This document shows, one piece after another, positions 7,076-15,113 of a DNA stretch of 23,212 nt. The stretch lies in NCBI GenBank assembly GCA_003134755.1, contig PLCK01000083.1:1-23212 (forward strand), in the 5' to 3' direction. The stretch's first letter is position 1; every line of letters begins with the position of its first letter. The notes beneath the pieces are model-generated. The model saw only the letters and a list, made by a program, of their open reading frames with translations. It was not told the DNA's origin and did not search any database. Both the position numbers and the translations under genes were made by a program. The DNA comes from Actinomycetota bacterium. GTDB taxonomy: Bacteria; Actinomycetota; Actinomycetes; Acidothermales; Acidothermaceae.

Positions 7076-9184
7076 ATGAGCTCGCCGACCTACCCCGCCG
7101 CCCGTCGCCTCGACCTCGTCGAAAGGCTTCCCGAGAACACGCCGACGTTCGACGTCGCCGACCCGTACCGGTGGCTCGAGGACCCGACGTCGAGCGAGTC
7201 GACCCGCTGGCTCGAGGAGCAGGATGCGCTGGCGGCGGCGCAGTTCGAGGCGATACCCGGCCGGCCCCAGCTGCGGGCCCGGCTGACCGCGTTGCTCTCC
7301 GCCGGGGTCGTCACCGCGCCTGCATGGCGCCGCGACCGTCAGTTCTTCATGCTGCGCACGGCCGAGCAGGAACACGCGGTCCTCATGACCGTCGATCCCG
7401 ACGGCACCCAGCGACTGTTAATCGACCCGATGGCGCTCGACGCGAGCGGCACCACGACGCTCGACGCCTGGCAGCCCTCCAAGGAGGGCGAATTCCTCGC
7501 CTACCAGCTTTCCGAGGGCGGCGACGAGGAGTCGACCCTGCGGGTGATCGACGTGTCCACCGGGACCCTGGTCGACGGGCCCATCGACCGGTGCCGGTAC
7601 TCCCCCGTCGGCTGGCTGCCCGGCGGCGCCGCCTACTACTACGTACGCCGGTTGCCGCCGTCGGAAGTGCCCGCCGGCGAGGAGCAGTTCCACCGCCGGG
7701 TCTGGCTGCACCAGGTCGGAGCAGATCCGGCCACCGACGTGTGCGTGTTCGGCGCCGAGTTCGACAAGACGACATTCTTCTCGGCGTCCGTGAGCATCGA
7801 CGGCCGCTGGCTGATCGTCAGCGCGTCGCCAGGCACCGCGCCGCGCAACGACGTCTGGATCGCCGACCTCACGACGTCCGACCCCGCTGCCCCCGAGTTT
7901 CGCGAACTTCAGGTCGGCGTCGATGCCCAGACATCGGTCCACATCGGGCGCGATGGGCGTGCGTACATCTTCACCGACCGCGACGCGCCACGCGGCCGGC
8001 TCGTCGTCACGACCCCCGACGATCCGGGCACCGACAGCTGGCGCGAGCTGCTCGCCGAGGATCCGGAGGCTGTCCTTGAAGACTTCGCGATCCTGGACGG
8101 CGACGAGCTGGCGCGGCCGGTATTGCTGGCGTCGTGGACGAGGCATGCGATCAGCGAGCTGACCATCCACGACCTCGAGACCGGCGAGCGGCTCGGCGAC
8201 GTCCCGCTGCCAGGGCTCGGGTCAGCGGGTGGTCTGTCCGAACGCCCAGAGGGCGGCGCCGAGTGCTGGTTCGGGTACACCGACCACACCACCCCGGCCA
8301 GCGTCTTCCGGTTCGACGCCCGCACCGGTCACACCACGCCGTGGGCGACCGCACCCGGCACGGTCGAAGTGCCCAAGGTGCACGCCCGCCTGGTCACCTA
8401 CACCTCGCGCGACGGCACGCCGGTTCGCATGATCGTGGTGTCACCCGACGCCGAGCCTGACCGACCCCGGCCGACGATCCTGACCGGCTACGGCGGCTTC
8501 GGGGCGTCTATGACGCCGGGCTACTCCGCGACCGTGCTGGCCTGGGCAGAAGCGGGCGGGGTGTACGTCGTTGCCAACCTGCGCGGCGGCGGCGAAGAAG
8601 GCGAGAGCTGGCATCGCGCCGGCATGCGCAGTCACAAGCAGAACGTGTTCGACGACTTCCATGCGGCCGCCGATGCGTTGGTCGAGCAGGGCTGGACCAC
8701 ACCCGAGCAACTCGGCATCTCCGGCGGGAGCAACGGCGGCCTGCTCGTTGGGGGCGCGCTCACTCAGGCGCCGGAGAAGTACGCAGCCGTCGTGTGCTCC
8801 GCACCGCTGCTCGACATGGTCAGGTACGAGCAATTCGGCCTCGGGCAGCTGTGGAGCGAGGAGTACGGCTCGGCCCAGGACCCCGAGGAACTGGGCTGGC
8901 TGGTGTCCTATTCGCCTTACCATCACATCGTCCAAGGCGTGCAGTTCCCTGCGGTTTTGTTCACCGTCTTCGACTCCGACACGAGAGTCGACCCGCTGCA
9001 CGCGCGCAAGATGTGCGCCGCCCTCCAGGCGGCGACATTGGCCTCGCCGGCCGAGCGGCCGATCGTGTTCCGGCGCGAGAGCGACGTCGGCCACGGTGCG
9101 CGGGCCGTGAGCCGCAGCGTCGAACTCTCGACCGACACGCTCGCGTTTCTCGGTGCCCATACCGGGCTGGCACTGCCGCACTAA
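7076..9184 (+). CDS. Prolyl oligopeptidase family serine peptidase (S9A)
   Basis: A 702-residue enzyme that cleaves after proline in short peptides, probably cytoplasmic since no signal peptide is seen. The N-terminus has the family mark PYRWLED, and a seven-blade propeller region spans roughly residues 75-430. An alpha/beta-hydrolase domain follows with LTGYGGFGASMTPGYS, NLRGGGEEGESWHRAGM, nucleophile Ser552 in GGSNGG, Asp635 in FDSDTRVDPLHA and His673 in DVGHGA, so the triad is complete. Length fits prolyl oligopeptidase (about 680-720) better than oligopeptidase B. ATG 7076-7078 is chosen because conserved sequence starts soon after; an open frame from 6968 runs into the divergent promoter region. 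It converges with the sensor kinase gene. Confidence 0.93.
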   Translation: MSSPTYPAARRLDLVERLPENTPTFDVADPYRWLEDPTSSESTRWLEEQDALAAAQFEAIPGRPQLRARLTALLSAGVVTAPAWRRDRQFFMLRTAEQEHAVLMTVDPDGTQRLLIDPMALDASGTTTLDAWQPSKEGEFLAYQLSEGGDEESTLRVIDVSTGTLVDGPIDRCRYSPVGWLPGGAAYYYVRRLPPSEVPAGEEQFHRRVWLHQVGADPATDVCVFGAEFDKTTFFSASVSIDGRWLIVSASPGTAPRNDVWIADLTTSDPAAPEFRELQVGVDAQTSVHIGRDGRAYIFTDRDAPRGRLVVTTPDDPGTDSWRELLAEDPEAVLEDFAILDGDELARPVLLASWTRHAISELTIHDLETGERLGDVPLPGLGSAGGLSERPEGGAECWFGYTDHTTPASVFRFDARTGHTTPWATAPGTVEVPKVHARLVTYTSRDGTPVRMIVVSPDAEPDRPRPTILTGYGGFGASMTPGYSATVLAWAEAGGVYVVANLRGGGEEGESWHRAGMRSHKQNVFDDFHAAADALVEQGWTTPEQLGISGGSNGGLLVGGALTQAPEKYAAVVCSAPLLDMVRYEQFGLGQLWSEEYGSAQDPEELGWLVSYSPYHHIVQGVQFPAVLFTVFDSDTRVDPLHARKMCAALQAATLASPAERPIVFRRESDVGHGARAVSRSVELSTDTLAFLGAHTGLALPH

Positions 9185-9204
9185 ACCCACCGCCGTGCTT
9201 CCTC

Positions 9205-9220
9205 CGCCCCGAAAAGGGCG
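9205..9220. terminator. Short hairpin between convergent genes
   Basis: CGCCC (9205-9209) and GGGCG (9216-9220) form a 5-bp stem around CGAAAA, between the S9 peptidase stop and the sensor kinase stop. On the minus strand the loop reads TTTTCG. There is no T-run after the stem, so it is at best a weak or Rho-assisted bidirectional terminator. Confidence 0.3.
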
Positions 9221-10516
9221 TTACTCGGACGGGCCGAGCCGCATCACCATTGCCGCACCTCCGGCTGGCGACGACCTCACCTCGAAACGGCCGCCGGAGG
9301 ATTCGGCGGTGCGGCGCACGATGTCGAGACCGAGGCCGGTCGAGCCTCCGCCGCTACGCCCACGGTCGACGGACCCGTTCCCCATGCCCGGCCCGTCGTC
9401 GGAGACCGTGATGAACGCATCGACCCGGTCGAGTTCGACGGCGACGGCCATCGGCGTGCCTTCGGGCGTGTGCGCGAACACGTTCTCGAGCAGCGCGTCG
9501 ACAGCTGCCGCCAGGTCGTCGGCAGACACCCGCACGAGTCGGCGCGTGTCCGGAAGTCGCAGATCGACTCGACGTCCCTGGTCTTCGGCGAGAACCGACC
9601 AGAACGCGACGCGACCCTCGACGACCGTCACGACGTCGCAGGCCGGCGCCGGCTGCTCGCGGACTCCGCGGCGCGCCTCCCTGATCACGTCGCCGACCGA
9701 GCGCTCGAGCGCGTCGACATTTTCGGTCAACCGCGTCGCCTCGGGAGACGCAGGCAGAGACTCGGCTGCGAGCTTCACTGCGGCCACCGGGGTTCGAAGG
9801 CGATGAGATAGGTCTGCGACCTGCTCGCGCTCGTCGTCGAGCAAGTCCCGGATGCGCTGCGCCAGTCGGTTCATGGCGACGCCGACCTCGACAACCTCGC
9901 GCGGGCCATCGACCGGCGCACGTGCGAGCAGGTCACCCGATGACAACCTGTTGGCCGTCGACGCGAGCGCGGCAACGGGCCGAACGGTCCACTGCGCCAA
10001 GCGGTCGGCGATCAGCATCGCCACCGCCAGGATGGCGATGCCGACGAGAACGAGAACGACGATCGCCGACGACACACCCTGGTTGAACAGCGCCGACGAC
10101 ACGAAGGTGCGGACGACGATCGGCTTGCCCGGCGTGTCGGTGACGGCATGCCAGATCTCCAGTCCGCCGTTGAATCGCACCTGCACTTCTCGCAGCTCGG
10201 TACCGTTCGGACCGACCGCAAGTGTGAGCGCCGGCGAGGCGGGATCGGGCGGCTGCTGGCCGATCCACTGCCCATTGCCGAGGCGGATGGAGACCGTGAT
10301 GTCGGGGGGCGAATCGGTGACCATCGCGGCCAGTGTCGACTCGCCGCGATCAGGAGTGGACTGCACGCCGCTGACGACCCGCTGAGAAACCTTAAGACCG
10401 TCGTTGAGGGCACGCTGGTGCGCGAGGTTTCTGACCAGGACCGACAACGGCACGAGAAACGCCACGACGACGAGCGCGGTCGTCGCGGTTGCCAGGATCA
10501 GGAGTCGCTTGCGCAC
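9221..10516 (-). CDS. Sensor histidine kinase (HAMP, HisKA, HATPase)
   Basis: A 431-residue membrane kinase. TM1 lies at about residues 7-28, an extracytoplasmic sensor of about 115 residues follows, and TM2 lies at about 149-170. Then come a HAMP linker (RPVAALASTANRLSSGDL), a dimerisation H-box LSHRLRTPVAAVKL (His238) and a HATPase domain with N-box ALLENVFAHTP (Asn345), G1 DDGPGMG and G2 GLGLDIV. The H-box carries Arg where Glu is usual, a change I know from other actinobacterial kinases. GTG 10514-10516 starts 16 bases after the regulator stop, with AGG 8 bases ahead, so the pair is one operon. The sensor part has no recognisable domain; the divergent surface protein at 11338 is a candidate target or partner. 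Confidence 0.93.
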   Translation of the reverse strand: MRKRLLILATATTALVVVAFLVPLSVLVRNLAHQRALNDGLKVSQRVVSGVQSTPDRGESTLAAMVTDSPPDITVSIRLGNGQWIGQQPPDPASPALTLAVGPNGTELREVQVRFNGGLEIWHAVTDTPGKPIVVRTFVSSALFNQGVSSAIVVLVLVGIAILAVAMLIADRLAQWTVRPVAALASTANRLSSGDLLARAPVDGPREVVEVGVAMNRLAQRIRDLLDDEREQVADLSHRLRTPVAAVKLAAESLPASPEATRLTENVDALERSVGDVIREARRGVREQPAPACDVVTVVEGRVAFWSVLAEDQGRRVDLRLPDTRRLVRVSADDLAAAVDALLENVFAHTPEGTPMAVAVELDRVDAFITVSDDGPGMGNGSVDRGRSGGGSTGLGLDIVRRTAESSGGRFEVRSSPAGGAAMVMRLGPSE

Positions 10517-10532
10517 TTTCGAGACCTGACGA

Positions 10533-11222
10533 TCAGGTTTCCTGGCCGGGACCGACCAACTTGACGCCGACGCCGCGAACGCTCAGCAGGTACTGGGGCG
10601 CGGCCGCGGACTCTCCGAGCTTGCGCCGCAGCCACGACAGGTGGACGTCGACGGTCTTGTCGGCGCCGCCGTAGGCCTGCTGCCAGACCTCGGCGAGCAG
10701 CACACGCTTGCTGACGACCTCTCCCTCGTGCTCGGCCAGGTAGAGCAGCAGGTCGAACTCCTTGCGGGTCAATTCGAGTTTCGCGCCGTCGAGGCTGGCT
10801 TCGCGGGTGCGCTGATCGATGCGTAGGCCACCGACGACGACCGCCTGAGTCGGGTCGCCGCTCGCCATCCGGCGCAGCACCGCTCTGATGCGCGCCTCAA
10901 GGTGATCGGACGCGAAGGGCTTGACCACGTAGTCGTCGGCGCCCCAGTCGAGGATCCGGACCATCTCGGCCTGATCGTCACGCGCGGTCGCCACGATGAT
11001 CGGCACCTTGCTCACAGCGCGAACCATCTGGATCAGCTTGCCGCCGTCGAGATCAGGAAGGCCAAGATCCAGGACGACGAGGTCGGGCGCGGTGTCGACC
11101 ACGGCCTGCAGGCCGGCCATGGCCGTCGGCGCAGACGCGACCGCATGACCGCGCTCGCTCAACGAGCGGGTCAGGGAGGTGCGAATGGCGGCGTCGTCTT
11201 CGATCAGCAACAAGCGAGGCAC
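10533..11222 (-). CDS. OmpR/PhoB family response regulator
   Basis: A 229-residue DNA-binding regulator. The receiver domain has the acidic pair in LLLIEDDAA (Asp9, Asp10), phosphoacceptor Asp52 in VVLDLGLPD, Thr79 in IIVATARDD and Lys101 in VVKPF. The C-terminal winged helix carries LTRKEFDLLLYLAEHEGEVV, VWQQAYGG and VDVHLSWLRRKLGE, typical of OmpR-type effectors. GTG 11220-11222 begins directly at the first receiver strand; the frame is open to 11567 but that stretch lies opposite the divergent gene. It is the first gene of the regulator-kinase pair and shares a 115-bp intergenic region with the surface-protein gene. Confidence 0.94.
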   Translation of the reverse strand: MPRLLLIEDDAAIRTSLTRSLSERGHAVASAPTAMAGLQAVVDTAPDLVVLDLGLPDLDGGKLIQMVRAVSKVPIIVATARDDQAEMVRILDWGADDYVVKPFASDHLEARIRAVLRRMASGDPTQAVVVGGLRIDQRTREASLDGAKLELTRKEFDLLLYLAEHEGEVVSKRVLLAEVWQQAYGGADKTVDVHLSWLRRKLGESAAAPQYLLSVRGVGVKLVGPGQET

Positions 11223-11285
11223 GGACTGACCGTACTCAATGCGGCTGGGTTTCCAGTGCCGACGGTGCCATCTTTTCGGCGGGCA

Positions 11286-11304
11286 AGTTGAGGGGGCCTT
11301 AACT
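11286..11304. promoter_or_regulatory. Imperfect palindrome between the two-component system and the surface-protein gene
   Basis: AGTTGAGG and CCTTAACT flank GGG and pair at 7 of 8 positions. The site sits in the 115-bp divergent region and is AT-richer than its surroundings, so it may bind the adjacent OmpR-type regulator or another factor. OmpR-type proteins more often use direct repeats, which lowers confidence. Confidence 0.35.
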
Positions 11305-11325
11305 CCGGATCGAAGCAGAACTGCC

Positions 11326-11331
11326 GACAAT
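11326..11331 (+). promoter_or_regulatory. Possible -10 box for a leaderless surface-protein transcript
   Basis: GACAAT lies exactly 6 bases before GTG 11338. No ribosome binding site precedes this start. The same GACAAT-N6-GTG arrangement is found before glbO. Confidence 0.3.
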
Positions 11332-11337
11332 GACAAT

Positions 11338-12228
11338 GTGTCCGAAGAGAAAGGCCCGGGTTCCCCGCTGGGCCCCCTGCCACCGCCGCCGCCCGCGACG
11401 GGTCCCGGTCGACGCTCTCGACACCCCAGGACACCGGGCGACAGCCCCATGACATCGGGTGAAAGCGCCCGCAACTGGACAAATCGACCCCTGACCCTCG
11501 TCGTCGGCTGGGTGGTGTCTTGCGTGGCGCTGACCGCGATCACCTTCACGGCCGTCGAGCGGATCACCGGCGAGGTCAGTGGAAGCCAAGATCTTCTGAG
11601 CGCTCAGGGACTGAAACAACAGGTCGCCGCCCAGTCGGCGTCCGCCGCGTCCGTTTCGTCGGCGGCGACACCGTCGGTCGCCGCCGTTCGCCCGACCGGC
11701 CAGCCCCCGGTGAAGACGAGCAGCTCCCCGACGGCCGGCCACTCGTCGCCCGTCAAGCAGACGAGTTCGTCGGCGAGCACCGCATCGCTGCCGTCGGCAT
11801 CGCCGTCACCTTCGTCGGCATCCCCGAGCGTCAGCCCCTCGGTCGGCCCGACCACCGGCACGGAGTACGTCTACCGGTGTGCGAACGGAAAGGCGATCGG
11901 CGGGGTCGTCACGGTGCCGACGCCGACCCCGACCCCGACGCCGTCGGTCTCGAAGTCGCCGACACCTTCGTCGTCGCCGTCCGGAGCGACGTCCGGAGCC
12001 ATCGCAGGCACGGGGACACCCAGCGTTACACCTTCGTCATCGCCGTCACCCACGCCGAGCCCGTCGACGGGAAAGTTCGTCTTCGACGTGCCTGGCGGGC
12101 GCGTGGTGGTCGCTTGCAGCGGCAACTCAATCGCCAACGCGAACGCGACCGTGTCGGACTCCAGCTACACCTTGACCGTGAAGTCGACCAGTGATCCCGC
12201 GGTCGACGTCTTCTTCACCAAGAATTGA
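11338..12228 (+). CDS. Single-pass membrane protein with Ser/Thr/Pro-rich extracellular region
   Basis: A 296-residue protein: a cytoplasmic Gly/Pro-rich head with a PPPPP run, one transmembrane segment (PLTLVVGWVVSCVALTAI, about residues 50-70), then a long linker rich in Ser, Thr, Pro and Ala with TPTPTPTP near residue 200. Two short beta-like pieces are set in the linker: YVYRCANGKAIGGVVTV, and a C-terminal piece with VPGGRVVVACSGNSI and SDSSYTLTVKS. The last resembles a GG-V-V-C-G domain I have seen in uncharacterised actinobacterial surface proteins. GTG 11338 is the likely start; ATG 11450 is a shorter alternative without a good binding site. Divergence from a two-component system suggests control by it, or a role in signal sensing. 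Extracellular glycosylation is plausible. Confidence 0.75.
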   Translation: MSEEKGPGSPLGPLPPPPPATGPGRRSRHPRTPGDSPMTSGESARNWTNRPLTLVVGWVVSCVALTAITFTAVERITGEVSGSQDLLSAQGLKQQVAAQSASAASVSSAATPSVAAVRPTGQPPVKTSSSPTAGHSSPVKQTSSSASTASLPSASPSPSSASPSVSPSVGPTTGTEYVYRCANGKAIGGVVTVPTPTPTPTPSVSKSPTPSSSPSGATSGAIAGTGTPSVTPSSSPSPTPSPSTGKFVFDVPGGRVVVACSGNSIANANATVSDSSYTLTVKSTSDPAVDVFFTKN

Positions 12229-12277
12229 CCAACGAAGCGATCCACAAGACTCATCCACCGCACGGATGCCGGCTTCC

Positions 12278-12307
12278 TTGACACCCGCTCACCGTCGCCC
12301 CTAGCGT
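12278..12307 (+). promoter_or_regulatory. Vegetative-type promoter of the GH4/kinase operon
   Basis: A perfect -35 TTGACA (12278-12283) is followed, after 18 bases, by TAGCGT (12302-12307), which fits TANNNT. Transcription would start near 12314 and leave a leader of about 34 bases before ATG 12348. It is the best-matching promoter in the window. Confidence 0.6.
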
Positions 12308-12337
12308 GGTAGGTAGGAAAGTTAACAATTGCTAGGG
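12299..12337. promoter_or_regulatory. Inverted repeat joining the -10 box and the ribosome binding site of the GH4 operon
   Basis: CCCTAGC (12299-12305) and GCTAGGG (12331-12337) are exact reverse complements 25 bases apart. The left arm overlaps the -10 box. The right arm runs into GGGAG (12335-12339), the ribosome binding site. Between them lies AAAGTTAACAATT with a GTTAAC palindrome, notably AT-rich. This looks like an operator region for a sugar-responsive repressor. No regulator gene is adjacent. Confidence 0.45.
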
Positions 12338-12347
12338 AGCCACCGTC

Positions 12348-13622
12348 ATGAAACTCGCGGTTGTCGGTGGTGGCTCGACCTACACGCCCGAACTCGTCGA
12401 CGGTATGGCCCGGCTGCGCGATCAACTGCCGCTCGAGGAGCTCGTCCTCGTCGACCCCGACGCGCAGCGGCTGGAACTCGTCGGCGGCTTCTCGCAGCGC
12501 ATCATGGCTGCCTACGACCATCCCGCGAAGGTGTCGTGGACGTCGGACCTCGACGCCGGGATCGATGCTGCCGACGCCGTCGTCCTCCAACTCCGGGTCG
12601 GCGGCCAAGCAGCCCGCCAGCGTGACGAGACGTGGCCACTCGACTGCGGATGCGTCGGGCAGGAGACGACCGGCGCCGGCGGCCTGGCGAAAGCGCTGCG
12701 CACGGTGCCCGTCGTGCTCGACATCGCCGAGCGGGCGAGCAAACTGGCCGCTCCAGGTGCGTGGATCGTCGATTTCACCAACCCGGTCGGAATCGTCACC
12801 CGCGCACTGCTCGACGGCGGTTACCGGGCGGTCGGTCTGTGCAACGTCGCGATCGGCTTCCAGCGCCACTTCGCCACCCTGCTCGGCATCCAACCCGAGC
12901 GGGTGCAACTCGACCACATCGGTCTCAACCACCTGAGCTGGGAGCGCGGCGTCGTCGTCGACGGCGTCGACGTGTTGCCGCAATTGCTCGCCCAGCACGG
13001 TGACGAGATCGCCCGCCACATCGCGCTACCGCCCGACCTCGTTCGCCAGCTCGGCGTCGTCCCGTCGTACTACCTGCGGTATTTCTACGACCACGACAAC
13101 GTCGTCGCGGAACTTCGGGGCAAGCCGACGCGGGCCGAGGTCGTGCTCGGTGTCGAGAAGGAACTCCTCGACATGTACGCCGACCCGAGCTTGCACACGA
13201 AGCCTGCCCTGCTCGAACAGCGCGGCGGTGCGTACTACTCCGAATCAGCCGTGAACCTGATCTCGTCGCTCGTGCGCGACACGAACGACGTGCAGGTGGT
13301 CAACGTGCGCAACGCGGGCACGCTGCCGTTCCTGTCCGACGATGCGGTGATCGAAATGCCGGCGATCATCGGCGGTCGCGGAGCAACCCCGCTGGCCGCT
13401 GCTCCGATCGACCCGCTATTCGCAGGGCTCATCGCGCACGTAACGGCCTACGAAGAGCTCGCGGTCGATGCCGCGATCCGCGGCGGCCGGGAGCGGGTGT
13501 TCAAGGCGCTGCTTGCCCATCCGTTGGTCGGCCAGATCGACATCGCGAACTGTCTCACCGACCGGTTGCTCGCGGAGAACATCGACCACCTCCCATGGGC
13601 AGCCGGGAACACCCGAGCGTGA
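12348..13622 (+). CDS. GH4 family 6-phospho-glycosidase (probable 6-phospho-beta-glucosidase)
   Basis: A 424-residue GH4 enzyme. These hydrolyse phosphorylated disaccharides by an NAD- and Mn-dependent oxidation-elimination route. Seen here are the NAD-binding N-terminus VVGGGSTYTPELV, the metal ligands Cys165 in GLCNVAIGF and His195 in GLNHLSW, and the Tyr-rich stretch SYYLRYFYD where the catalytic base lies. VDFTNPVGIVTRAL is also typical. Overall it reads like the 6-phospho-beta-glucosidase branch (CNV motif). ATG 12348 has GGGAG 8 bases ahead. Its stop overlaps the sugar kinase start, so the pair is translationally coupled. No PTS gene is in view, so the 6-phosphate is probably supplied by the downstream kinase; that is an inference. 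Confidence 0.92.
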   Translation: MKLAVVGGGSTYTPELVDGMARLRDQLPLEELVLVDPDAQRLELVGGFSQRIMAAYDHPAKVSWTSDLDAGIDAADAVVLQLRVGGQAARQRDETWPLDCGCVGQETTGAGGLAKALRTVPVVLDIAERASKLAAPGAWIVDFTNPVGIVTRALLDGGYRAVGLCNVAIGFQRHFATLLGIQPERVQLDHIGLNHLSWERGVVVDGVDVLPQLLAQHGDEIARHIALPPDLVRQLGVVPSYYLRYFYDHDNVVAELRGKPTRAEVVLGVEKELLDMYADPSLHTKPALLEQRGGAYYSESAVNLISSLVRDTNDVQVVNVRNAGTLPFLSDDAVIEMPAIIGGRGATPLAAAPIDPLFAGLIAHVTAYEELAVDAAIRGGRERVFKALLAHPLVGQIDIANCLTDRLLAENIDHLPWAAGNTRA

Positions 13623-14608
13623 CCTTCCCCGCAGCGGTGCTGGCCATCGACGGCGGCAACAGCAAGACCGACGTCGCTCTCGTCGCGACCGATGGAACCT
13701 TGCTCGCCCGCACCCGCGGCCCCGCCGCGCCCGCGCCGACTGTCGGGATGGACGAATGCCTGCGCATCCTGGGCGAACTCACGGCGAAGGTGGCCCATGA
13801 CGCGGGCCTGTCGCTCGGCGACGGCCCGATCGCTCAGCACACCGCGGCCTATCTCGCCGGCGTCGACATCCCGCAAGAGGAAGCGCAGATGTGCCAGGCG
13901 TTGTCGGCGCAGGGCTGGAGCGCAACGACTGCCGTCGACAACGACACGTTCGCGGTCTTCCGTGCCGGCACCATGAACCACTGGGGCGTCGGGGTCGTCT
14001 CCGGCGCCGGCATCAACGCGTGCGGCATCGGCAAGGACGGCACGCGGGCGCGCTACCTCGCGATCGGCGAGACGACGGGCGACTTTGGCGGTGGCGGCGA
14101 CCTCTCGAACGCCATGATCTGGTGGGCGTTTCGCGCTGAAGACGGCCGCGAGCGCCCGACCGCCATGCTTGCGGCGATCCTCGACCATTACGGGCTGCCG
14201 AGCATGCACGACGTCGCGATCGCCCTGCACCTCGGCGACATCACCACCGACGAGCGTCTCGATCTCACCCGCGTGCTGTTTCGGGTCGCCGCCGAGACCG
14301 CCGACCCGATTGCGGTCTCACTCGTCGACAGGCAGGCACGCGAGGTGGCCGTGATGGCCCGCCAACTCCTTCGCCGACTCGACCTGATCGATGTCGAGAC
14401 CGACGTCGTGCTTGGAGGTGGCGTCCTGACCAGCCGCGACCCGATGCTCACCCGACTCATCACGCAATGGATGGCGCGAGAAGCACCGCATGGGCGCATG
14501 ACGTTCAACGACGTCCCGGCCGTGACCGGCGCGGCGTTGCTCGGCTTCGATCACCTGGGCATTGGCCGGCAGGCGGAAGAGCGCCTGCGCGCCGACATGA
14601 GGTTCTAG
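13619..14608 (+). CDS. BadF/BadG/BcrA/BcrD-type sugar kinase (N-acetylglucosamine kinase-like)
   Basis: A 329-residue ASKHA-fold kinase. ATP-binding landmarks are the phosphate-1 loop AIDGGNSKTDVALV, the central VVSGAGINACGIGKDG with GETTGDFGGGGDLSNAM, and the C-terminal DVVLGGGVLTSRDP. In this family the closest characterised members are N-acetylglucosamine kinases; the 2-hydroxyacyl-CoA dehydratase activators are larger and carry cysteines for an iron-sulphur cluster, absent here. GTG 13619 overlaps the GH4 stop (GTGA) and is preferred over ATG 13595, which would lie inside the GH4 gene. The pairing suggests it phosphorylates a sugar or disaccharide that the GH4 enzyme then cleaves. The exact substrate is not visible in the sequence. 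Confidence 0.85.
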   Translation: MTFPAAVLAIDGGNSKTDVALVATDGTLLARTRGPAAPAPTVGMDECLRILGELTAKVAHDAGLSLGDGPIAQHTAAYLAGVDIPQEEAQMCQALSAQGWSATTAVDNDTFAVFRAGTMNHWGVGVVSGAGINACGIGKDGTRARYLAIGETTGDFGGGGDLSNAMIWWAFRAEDGRERPTAMLAAILDHYGLPSMHDVAIALHLGDITTDERLDLTRVLFRVAAETADPIAVSLVDRQAREVAVMARQLLRRLDLIDVETDVVLGGGVLTSRDPMLTRLITQWMAREAPHGRMTFNDVPAVTGAALLGFDHLGIGRQAEERLRADMRF

Positions 14609-14628
14609 CCGAGTTCGACCGGTTTCGC

Positions 14629-15057
14629 TCAGGCCAGCGAGACCTCGAGCGTGATCGTCGTCGCGGCCAGTGCCTTGCTCACCGGGCAGCCGGCCTTTGC
14701 CGCCTCGGCGAACTCTGCGAACTGCGCGGCAGTCAGACCGGGGACGCCGCCGTGCACCGTGAGGTGGATGCCGGTGATGCCTTCGCCTGGCTGGAACGTA
14801 ACGTCGGCACTGGTGTCGAGGGTGATGTCGGTGTGACCAGCCTTGGCCAACCCGTTCGACAGGGCCATCGAGAAGCACGACGAATGCGCCGCGGCGATGA
14901 GCTCCTCAGGACTGGTCTGACCGCCCGGCTGTTCGGCCCGCGAGGCCCAGCTGACGTCGAACGCACCGACGCCGGAGGAGTCGAGGGACACCCGTCCCTT
15001 GCCTCCGTCGAGCAGCGGGCCTTCCCAATGCGTGGTGGCGGTGCGAGTGGTGGCCAT
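14629..15057 (-). CDS. OsmC family peroxiredoxin
   Basis: A 142-residue protein of the OsmC/Ohr family, which reduces organic hydroperoxides with a reactive cysteine pair. Both cysteines are present: Cys61 in AAHSSCFSMAL and Cys124 in AKAGCPVSKAL. The N-terminus TTHWEGPLLDGGKGRV and TSPEELIAAAHSSCF mark the OsmC branch rather than Ohr. ATG 15055-15057 has AAGGA six bases ahead; the open frame to 15120 overlaps the divergent promoter. It is divergent from glbO with only 56 bp between the two starts, and it converges with the sugar kinase gene. Both divergent products handle reactive species, which suggests shared redox control. Confidence 0.93.
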   Translation of the reverse strand: MATTRTATTHWEGPLLDGGKGRVSLDSSGVGAFDVSWASRAEQPGGQTSPEELIAAAHSSCFSMALSNGLAKAGHTDITLDTSADVTFQPGEGITGIHLTVHGGVPGLTAAQFAEFAEAAKAGCPVSKALAATTITLEVSLA

Positions 15058-15100
15058 GGGCAGTCCTTCCGTTGAGGTCTCACCGGCCGGCGAGCCTTTG

Positions 15101-15111
15101 AGACAATGTCT
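15101..15111. promoter_or_regulatory. AGACA-A-TGTCT palindrome over the glbO start region
   Basis: An 11-bp palindrome lies in the 56-bp osmC-glbO divergent region. It contains GACAAT (15102-15107), which sits six bases before GTG 15114 and may be the -10 box of a leaderless glbO message. A repressor bound here would block glbO and perhaps osmC. Confidence 0.4.
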
Positions 15112-15113
15112 GC

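Noticed and set aside
11916..11945. Six-base tandem repeat (CCGACC/CCGACG) as a minisatellite or phase-variation element
   Set aside because: It simply encodes the Thr-Pro linker of the surface protein, and 6-bp units do not shift frame.
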